From positions 1-5,615 of the forward strand of contig WTJQ01000043.1 of the NCBI GenBank assembly GCA_011524785.1: a DNA stretch of 5,615 nucleotides. Reading direction: 5' to 3'. This document shows, piece after piece, positions 1 to 5,615 of the stretch (positions are counted from its first letter, which is position 1; every line of letters starts with the position of its first letter). The position numbers were made by a program, and so were the translations under genes. The DNA is from Planctomycetota bacterium (lineage in GTDB: Bacteria; Planctomycetota; UBA1135; GCA-002686595). The notes under the pieces were generated by a model that was given only the letters and a program-made list of their open reading frames with translations, searched no databases and had not been told where the DNA came from.

Positions 1-1
1 G

Positions 2-430
2 AGCTTGGTCGAGGCGCTCCTGGCCGCGGGGCAGGTGCCGGTGATCGCGTCGATCGCTCCGCTGGATGCTGCCTGCGAGGGCGATGCGTCGCGCTTCTAC
101 AACATCAACGCCGACTCGGTGGTCGGGCCGCTGGCCGCGGCCTGCCGCGCGGACGCGGCGCTGTTCCTCACGGATGTGCCGGGCGTGAAGGGGGCGGACG
201 GGGCGGTCGTCCCCAGCCTCGACCCGGCGGCCTGCGCGGCCCTCGAGGACAGCGGCGTGATCGCGGGCGGGATGCTCCCCAAGGTCGCCGCCGCTCTCGC
301 CGCCGCCGCGGCCGCGCCCGAGGCCGTCGTGAAGATCGCCCCGAGCGCCGGGGCCGACGCCCTGACCCGCGCCCTCGAGCCGTCCGTCGGCACGGCCTTC
401 CCGCTCAGCCCCTCGGGTGCCTCCGCCTGA
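2..430 (+). CDS. argB: N-acetylglutamate kinase, C-terminal half (partial, 5' end outside window)
   Basis: ArgB phosphorylates N-acetylglutamate with ATP, the second step of arginine synthesis, in the cytoplasm. Only the last 142 residues are present; the frame is open to the left edge, so the TTG at 5 is an internal codon, not a start. Visible amino acid kinase family landmarks are PVIASIAP (about residues 13-20 of the fragment), the NINAD motif (34-38) that matches the family N(V/I)NAD substrate-site motif, LTDVPGV, which matches the nucleotide-side (S/T)DV.G(V/I) motif, GGMLPKV (89-95), whose lysine is the conserved C-lobe lysine, and a terminal VGT. The usual family length is about 260-300 residues, so the N-lobe with the glycine-rich phosphate loop is missing only because of the window edge. 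The tail after GGMLPKV is short and lacks the extended DGR/GIGT signature usual in arginine-inhibited kinases. It is followed by argD after 41 nt. Family identification is secure from motif order and operon context. Confidence 0.93.
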   Translation, partial: SLVEALLAAGQVPVIASIAPLDAACEGDASRFYNINADSVVGPLAAACRADAALFLTDVPGVKGADGAVVPSLDPAACAALEDSGVIAGGMLPKVAAALAAAAAAPEAVVKIAPSAGADALTRALEPSVGTAFPLSPSGASA

Positions 431-471
431 GCACCCGCAACCGTCGTCCTCCCCAACCGTCCCTGTTCCCC
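431..471 (+). other. C-rich, G-poor argB-argD intercistronic gap without Shine-Dalgarno
   Basis: This is the only non-coding stretch in the window. By hand count it has 23 C and 6 G in 41 nt, a sharp strand asymmetry against the surrounding coding DNA. It has no purine-rich Shine-Dalgarno sequence in front of the argD ATG, no convincing inverted repeat, and no T-run that would suggest an intrinsic terminator. It may be just an unstructured spacer; a Rho-loading role is only a speculation. Confidence 0.5.
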
Positions 472-1749
472 ATGAGCACCGCGACCCCGACCGCTGGCGA
501 CCCGAGCGCGCCCCTGGACGCCGCCGCGCAGGCCGCGTCCGAGGCGGGCCCCACGGCGCACCTCCTGCGGACCTACAACCGCAAGGCGCCCCAGTTCGTG
601 CGGGGCGAGGGCGCGCGCGTGTGGGACGCCGAGGGCCGCGAGTGGATCGACGCCCTGGCGGGCATCGCGGTGAACGCCCTCGGCCACGGGCACGCCGCCC
701 TCGCCGACGCCCTGGCGGACCAGGCGCGCCAGGTGCTGCACCTCTCGAACCTCTACCGCCACCCAGCGGGCGAGGAGCTCGCCGACCGGCTGTGCGGCCT
801 GACCGGGATGGGCGCGGTGTTCTTCTCGAACTCCGGCTCCGAGGCCAACGAGTGCGCGCTGAAGATCGCGCGCAAGGCCGCCACGCTGCACGACGCGGCC
901 CACCCCGAGCGGCCGCGCTCCCGCCACTTCGTCGCCCTCGAGGGCGGCTTCCACGGGCGGACCGCCGGGAGCCTGTCGGTGACGGCCAACGCTGCCTACC
1001 GCGAGCCGTTCGGCCCCCTCCTCGCGGCGCAGTTCGTCGAGCCCGAGGACATCGCCGCGCTGGAGACCGCCCTGGCCAGCCGGCCCGCCGGGCTGATCCT
1101 CGAGCCGGTCCAGGGCGAGGGCGGCCTGCGCACGCTCTCGAACGAGTACCTCCAGGCGGCGCGCGCCCTGTGCACGGATACCGGCACGGTCCTGATCGCC
1201 GACGAGGTCCAGTGCGGCTGCGGGCGCACCGGGACCTTCCTGGCCTCGGAGGCGGCCGGCATCCAGCCGGACGTGGTGACGCTGGCCAAGCCGCTTGGCG
1301 CGGGCGTGCCGATCGGCGCGACGCTGGTCAGCGGCTGCTTCACCGAGGTGCTGCAGCCCGGCGACCACGGCTCGACGTTCGGCGGCGGGCCCCTGGCCGC
1401 CCGCGCGGGGCTGGTGTTCCTCGATGCCTATGAGGCCGGCCTCGCCGAGGCGGTGCCCGCGCGGGGCGCCCAGCTCGCGGCGGGCCTCGACGACCTCGTC
1501 GCGCACAGCACGCTCGTCGCCGAGCGTCGCGGCCGCGGCCTGATGCAGGGGATCGTCGTCCCCGGCCGGGCGGGCGAGCTGGCGGATCGCTGCTTCGACG
1601 CGGGCCTGTTGGTCTGCACCGCGGCCGGCGACGTCGTGCGCTTCGTGCCCCCCTACGTGATCACCCCCGAGGAGCTCGACGCCGCCCTCGGGATCGTCCG
1701 GACCACCCTCTCCGCCATGGAGACCGCTCATCAGGAGCCCGCGTCATGA
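472..1749 (+). CDS. argD: N-acetylornithine aminotransferase (class III PLP aminotransferase)
   Basis: ArgD is a cytoplasmic PLP enzyme that transfers an amino group from glutamate to N-acetylglutamate 5-semialdehyde, giving N-acetylornithine; family members may also act on N-succinyl-diaminopimelate semialdehyde. The 425-residue product has the class III aminotransferase layout: a conserved start at LLRTYNRKAP (31-40), NSGSEANE (120-127) for PLP phosphate binding, FHGRT (160-164), EPVQGEGG (211-218), DEVQCGCGRTG (244-254) with the pyridine-binding Asp244, AKPLGAGVPIGA (272-283) with Lys273 as the predicted Schiff-base lysine, and HGSTFGGGP (299-307). Most family members have GGNP where this has GGGP. 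The first 28 or so residues are Ala/Pro/Thr-rich, about 20 longer than typical. ATG 472 was chosen because the next in-frame start-like codon (GTG at Val43) would remove conserved sequence. No Shine-Dalgarno is visible. The stop overlaps the argF start as ATGA. The name rests on the arg operon context; from sequence alone a related class III enzyme such as succinylornithine or ornithine aminotransferase would be harder to exclude. Confidence 0.95.
   Translation: MSTATPTAGDPSAPLDAAAQAASEAGPTAHLLRTYNRKAPQFVRGEGARVWDAEGREWIDALAGIAVNALGHGHAALADALADQARQVLHLSNLYRHPAGEELADRLCGLTGMGAVFFSNSGSEANECALKIARKAATLHDAAHPERPRSRHFVALEGGFHGRTAGSLSVTANAAYREPFGPLLAAQFVEPEDIAALETALASRPAGLILEPVQGEGGLRTLSNEYLQAARALCTDTGTVLIADEVQCGCGRTGTFLASEAAGIQPDVVTLAKPLGAGVPIGATLVSGCFTEVLQPGDHGSTFGGGPLAARAGLVFLDAYEAGLAEAVPARGAQLAAGLDDLVAHSTLVAERRGRGLMQGIVVPGRAGELADRCFDAGLLVCTAAGDVVRFVPPYVITPEELDAALGIVRTTLSAMETAHQEPAS
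1733..1737 (+). promoter_or_regulatory. Ribosome binding site for argF
   Basis: AGGAG lies inside the 3' end of argD with 8 nt between it and the ATG at 1746. The spacing is normal and supports this start, which also makes the ATGA overlap with the argD stop. Confidence 0.7.
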
Positions 1750-2737
1750 AGACCCCCGACTGCACCCACTTCCCCCACCAGGACCTCGCCAGCCTCGCCG
1801 AGTGGTCGGCCGAGGACATCCAGCGCGTCTTCGCCGTGGCGGCCGCGCTCAAGGCCGACCCCGAGGGCCACCGCAGCCTCCTCGACGGCAAGCGCGTGGC
1901 GCTGATCTTCGAGAAGGACAGCCTGCGCACGCGCATGACCTTCGACCTGGGGATCCAGCAGCTGGGCGGCAGCGCCGTCTACCTGGACCACCGCCACGAG
2001 CGCCTGGGCGCGCGCGAGTCGGTGCCGGACATGGCCCACAACCTCGAGCGCTGGGTCGACCTCATCGTGGCCCGCACCTACCGGCACCGCCACGTGCTCG
2101 AGCTGGCCAAGCACGCCTCGGTCCCCGTGGTGAACGGGCTCTCCGAGCTGCTGCACCCCTGCCAGGCCCTCGCCGACCTGATGACGCTCCACGAGAAGTG
2201 GGACGGGCAGCTGGCGGGGAAGAAGCTCGTCTACATCGGCGACGGCAACAACACCTGCCACAGCCTGCTGCACGCCGCGCCCAAGCTCGGCATGAACGTG
2301 ACCGTCTGCACGCCGGAGGGCTACGAGCCCAACTTCAAGGTGATGGAGACCGCCCGCGAGGCGGCCCGCGTGGCCGGCGTCACCCTGGAGCACACCTCCG
2401 ATCCCCAGGAGGCCGCCACTGGCGCCCACGCCGTCTACACCGACGTCTGGGCGTCCATGGGCCAGGAGGACGAGACCGAGGAGCGCGCCGCGGTGTTCAT
2501 CGACTACCAGGTCGACGAGGACCTGATGAGCTACACGGACGACGCCTTCTTCATGCACTGCCTCCCCGCCCACCGCGGGCAGGAGGTCACCGCCGGCGTC
2601 CTCGACGGCCCGGCCTCGATCGTCTTCGACATCGCCGAGAACCGCCTGCACGCCCAGAAGGCCGTCATGGCCCTGCTGCTCCTGGGCCAGACCCCTGACA
2701 CCAACGCCACGTCCCCCGCCCTCGAGGAGGTGACCGC

Positions 2738-2741
<4 letters not shown>
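1746..2741 (+). CDS. argF: Ornithine carbamoyltransferase, anabolic
   Basis: ArgF makes citrulline from ornithine and carbamoyl phosphate, normally as a cytoplasmic trimer. The 331-residue product, close to the usual 300-335, shows both carbamoyltransferase domains. The N-terminal carbamoyl-phosphate domain has FEKDSLRTR (55-63), corresponding to the family SxRTR loop, then ARESVPDMA (89-97), RT (110-111) and HPCQALADL (137-145). The C-terminal ornithine domain has IGDGNNTCHSL (164-174), DVWASMG (233-239), which is the D...SMG ornithine loop, and HCLPAHRGQEV (271-281), with Cys272 and the adjacent LP of the active site. HPCQ and the SMG loop favour ornithine as acceptor over aspartate, and make the N-acetylornithine or N-succinylornithine transcarbamylases less likely. 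The loop reads SLRTR, not the common STRTR. Its start overlaps the argD stop by ATGA and its end overlaps argG by GTGA. Placement between argD and argG argues for a biosynthetic role, not the catabolic arginine deiminase enzyme. Confidence 0.96.
2724..2733 (+). promoter_or_regulatory. Very strong Shine-Dalgarno for argG
   Basis: GAGGAGGTGA contains a nine-base perfect match (AGGAGGTGA) to the complement of the 16S rRNA 3' end. The GGAGG core ends 7 nt before the GTG at 2738. It lies within the last codons of argF and decides the non-ATG start of argG. It is the strongest ribosome binding site in the window. Confidence 0.85.
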
Positions 2742-3990
<1,249 letters not shown>

Positions 3991-3994
<4 letters not shown>

Positions 3995-5388
3995 GCGGAC
4001 CCCGCCTCTGGGGCGGGCGCCAGTCCGGTGCCCTCGACCCGGCCTTCGAGGCCTTCAACCGCAGCCTGCCCTTCGACCGGCGGCTCGTGGACGAGGACCT
4101 CGTGGGCTCCATGGCCTGGGCCCGCGCCCTGGGAGGCGCCGGGGTGCTGGAGGCCGCGGACGTGGACGCGCTGGTGGCGGCCCTCGCCGAGCTGCGCGAC
4201 GAGGTGGCCGCGGACCCCGAGCGCCTCGCCGCCTCCCCGGCCGAGGACGTCCACGCCTTCGTGGAGAGCGCCCTGGGCGAGAAGGTCGGCGACCTCGCCA
4301 AGCGGCTGCACACCGGGCGCTCGCGCAACGACCAGGTCGCGACCGACGTGCGCCTGTTCCTGCGCGCCGAGGCCAAGGACCTGGACGGCTGCATCCGGCA
4401 GCTGGTGGCCGAGCTGGTGGCCCTCGCCGAGCGCGAGGCCGCGACGCCCCTGCCGGGCTACACGCACCTGCAGCGGGCCCAGCCCATCACGGCCGGACAC
4501 CATGCCCTCTGCTACGCCGAGATGCTGTACCGCGACGCCGGGCGCCTCTGCGACGCCGCCGCGCGCCTCGACGAGTCGCCGCTGGGCTGCGGGGCCCTGG
4601 CCGGCACGGCCTTCCCGGTGGATCGCGAGGCGCTCGCGGCCGACCTCGGCTTCGGGCGTGCGGCCCACAACAGCCTCGACGCGGTCGCGAGCCGCGACGG
4701 GATCCTCGAGGTGGTCTTCGCCTGCACCACGGCGCTGGTGACCCTCTCCCGGCTGGCCGAGGACTGGATCTTCTTCGCGAGCCAGGAGGCGGGCTTCCTG
4801 ACCATGGGCGACGAGGTCACGACGGGCTCGTCCCTGATGCCGCAGAAGAAGAATCCGGACGCCCTCGAGCTGATCCGCGGCAAGTGCGCCCGCGTGATCG
4901 GGCACCTGACGGCGTTGGCCTCGCTCCAGAAGGGCCTGCCGCTCGCGTACGACAAGGACCTGCAGGAGGACAAGGAGGCGCTCTTCGAGGCCCTCGACAC
5001 GACGCGCGCCTGCCTGACCGTGACCGCGACCTGCGTGCGGACCGCCCGCTACCGCGAGGAGCGCTGCCGGGCCGCCTGCGCTACGGGGCACCTGGACGCC
5101 ACCGACCTGGCCGACCTGCTGGTGGCCAGGGACGTGCCCTTCCGCGATGCGCACCACAAGGTGGGCGCCGCGGTGGCCGCTGCCGAGCAACTCGGCTGCG
5201 TCCTGGCCGACCTCCCCGCCGAGGTGCGCGCCGAGCACCTGCCCGAGCTGGACGGCCTGGACCTCGCTGCCGAGCTGTCCGTGGACTCGATCCTGGAGCG
5301 CCGTGCTGCCCTCGGAGGCACCGCTCCCTCCCGCGTCCGAGCCGAGGTGGACCGATGGAAGACCGTGCTGCAGTCGTGGACCGCGTGA
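3991..5388 (+). CDS. argH: Argininosuccinate lyase
   Basis: ArgH splits argininosuccinate into arginine and fumarate, the last step of the pathway; family enzymes are cytoplasmic homotetramers of the fumarase/aspartase superfamily. The 465-residue product matches the usual 450-470. It begins with the characteristic LWGGR (6-10), followed by EDVHAFVE (85-92), the first superfamily signature KRLHTGRSRNDQVATD (104-119), the second GYTHLQRAQP (156-165) with His159 as the predicted catalytic-dyad histidine, and the third GSSLMPQKKNPD (279-290), in which Ser280 is the predicted catalytic serine by alignment to fumarase C and delta-crystallin. GHLDATDLAD and RDAHHKVG (385-392) are typical of the C-terminal region. 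The reading frame is open far upstream through argG, but ATG 3991 is chosen because conserved ArgH sequence starts at residue 6 and upstream residues are Arg/Pro-rich out-of-frame argG. No Shine-Dalgarno is evident, so translation probably depends on coupling with argG. The 3' end overlaps the downstream acetyltransferase. Confidence 0.97.
5344..5350 (+). promoter_or_regulatory. Candidate ribosome binding site for the acetyltransferase
   Basis: GAGGTGG sits within the last argH codons, 4 nt before the ATG at 5355. It matches most of the GGAGGTG consensus. Its presence is the main reason to prefer ATG 5355 over the GTG at 5385, though the same bases encode the ArgH residues Glu-Val-Asp and the match could be chance. 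Confidence 0.45.
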
Positions 5389-5615
5389 CCCTCCGCCCGG
5401 CCGTGGTCGGGGACGTGGAGCTGATCCTCGACCTCGTCAACGACCTGGCGGCCGCGGGCGAGATGCTGCCCCGCTCGCCCTCGACCACCGTCGAGCGCCT
5501 GCGCGACTTCGTGGTCGCGGAGGTCGACGGGGAGTTCGCCGGGTGCGGGGCCCTGGCCCTCGTGTGGACCGACATCGCCGAGGTGCGCTCGATCGCGGTC
5601 CGCAAGGAGGCTCGC
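5355..5615 (+). CDS. argA: Short GNAT-type N-acetylglutamate synthase (partial, 3' end outside window)
   Basis: The 87 visible residues look like the stand-alone GNAT N-acetylglutamate synthase family (about 150-170 residues, related to the C-terminal domain of ArgA), which acetylates glutamate with acetyl-CoA in the first step of arginine synthesis. Visible landmarks are TLRPAVVGDV (12-21), a helix ending in GEMLPR (35-40), strands RDFVVAEVDGEFAGCGAL (50-67), and AEVRSIAV (75-82), the strand just before the GNAT acetyl-CoA loop. The window ends immediately before the expected RGxG/A loop, so cofactor binding cannot be checked. There is no amino acid kinase-like domain at the N-terminus, unlike classical ArgA. 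Two starts are possible: ATG 5355, with a Shine-Dalgarno-like GAGGTGG and a 34-nt overlap with argH, or GTG 5385, giving a GTGA overlap and a protein starting right at the domain. Following argH in an arg operon supports the NAGS role; a generic GNAT enzyme is less likely but possible. Confidence 0.8.
   Translation, partial: MEDRAAVVDRVTLRPAVVGDVELILDLVNDLAAAGEMLPRSPSTTVERLRDFVVAEVDGEFAGCGALALVWTDIAEVRSIAVRKEAR

Noticed and set aside
5..7. TTG as a possible start for argB
   Set aside because: The frame is open to the left edge and the kinase N-lobe is missing, so this is an internal leucine codon of a truncated gene.
417..1433. Plus-strand frame overlapping argD, 338 codons, starting at the end of argB
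   Set aside because: Arg/Pro/Gly-rich out-of-frame translation of argD with no family resemblance; argD in the other frame carries every expected aminotransferase motif.
97..1731. 544-codon open frame on the minus strand across argB and argD
   Set aside because: It is antisense to motif-rich real genes, its product is low-complexity (Gly/Ala/Arg/Glu/Val-rich) without any recognisable domain, and such mirror frames are expected where third positions are nearly all G or C.
5360..5400. Programmed frameshift joining argH to the acetyltransferase
   Set aside because: No slippery heptamer or clear downstream structure is visible, and overlap with independent starts explains the junction more simply.

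Overview
This window is the 3' part of an arginine biosynthesis operon from a very GC-rich bacterium. All six genes lie on the + strand: the C-terminal half of argB (N-acetylglutamate kinase), then complete argD (N-acetylornithine aminotransferase), argF (ornithine carbamoyltransferase), argG (argininosuccinate synthase) and argH (argininosuccinate lyase), then the start of a short GNAT-type N-acetylglutamate synthase that runs off the right edge.

Layout: argB ends at 430. A 41-nt C-rich, G-poor gap (431-471) separates it from argD. From argD onward every junction overlaps: argD/argF by ATGA at 1746-1749, argF/argG by GTGA at 2738-2741, argG/argH by ATGA at 3991-3994, and argH/acetyltransferase by either 34 nt (ATG at 5355) or GTGA at 5385-5388. 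This is a polycistronic unit that is probably translationally coupled. No promoter, terminator, RNA gene, mobile element, repeat array or minus-strand gene can be supported, and apart from the short gap the window is fully coding.

Pathway: the acetyltransferase would make N-acetylglutamate and ArgB phosphorylates it. An ArgC reductase, not in the window, would make the semialdehyde, and ArgD transaminates that to N-acetylornithine. A deacylase or ornithine acetyltransferase (ArgE or ArgJ, also not in the window) would release ornithine. ArgF, ArgG and ArgH then convert ornithine to citrulline, argininosuccinate and finally arginine plus fumarate. The window therefore encodes both ends of the pathway, but not the second reduction step or the deacetylation.

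Organism: high GC with strong G/C bias at third codon positions, Shine-Dalgarno use at some starts but not others, and a short stand-alone NAGS. These fit several GC-rich lineages (for example Planctomycetes, Myxococcota or other delta-type groups, some Proteobacteria). The sequence alone does not allow a firm assignment. The long minus-strand and out-of-frame open reading frames are what such base composition produces and are not genes.

This looks like ordinary core metabolism. I found no convincing novel system. The points most worth checking are the overlapping argH/NAGS junction, which resembles the fused ArgH(A) of some marine gammaproteobacteria, and an ArgB C-terminus that looks more like the arginine-insensitive type.
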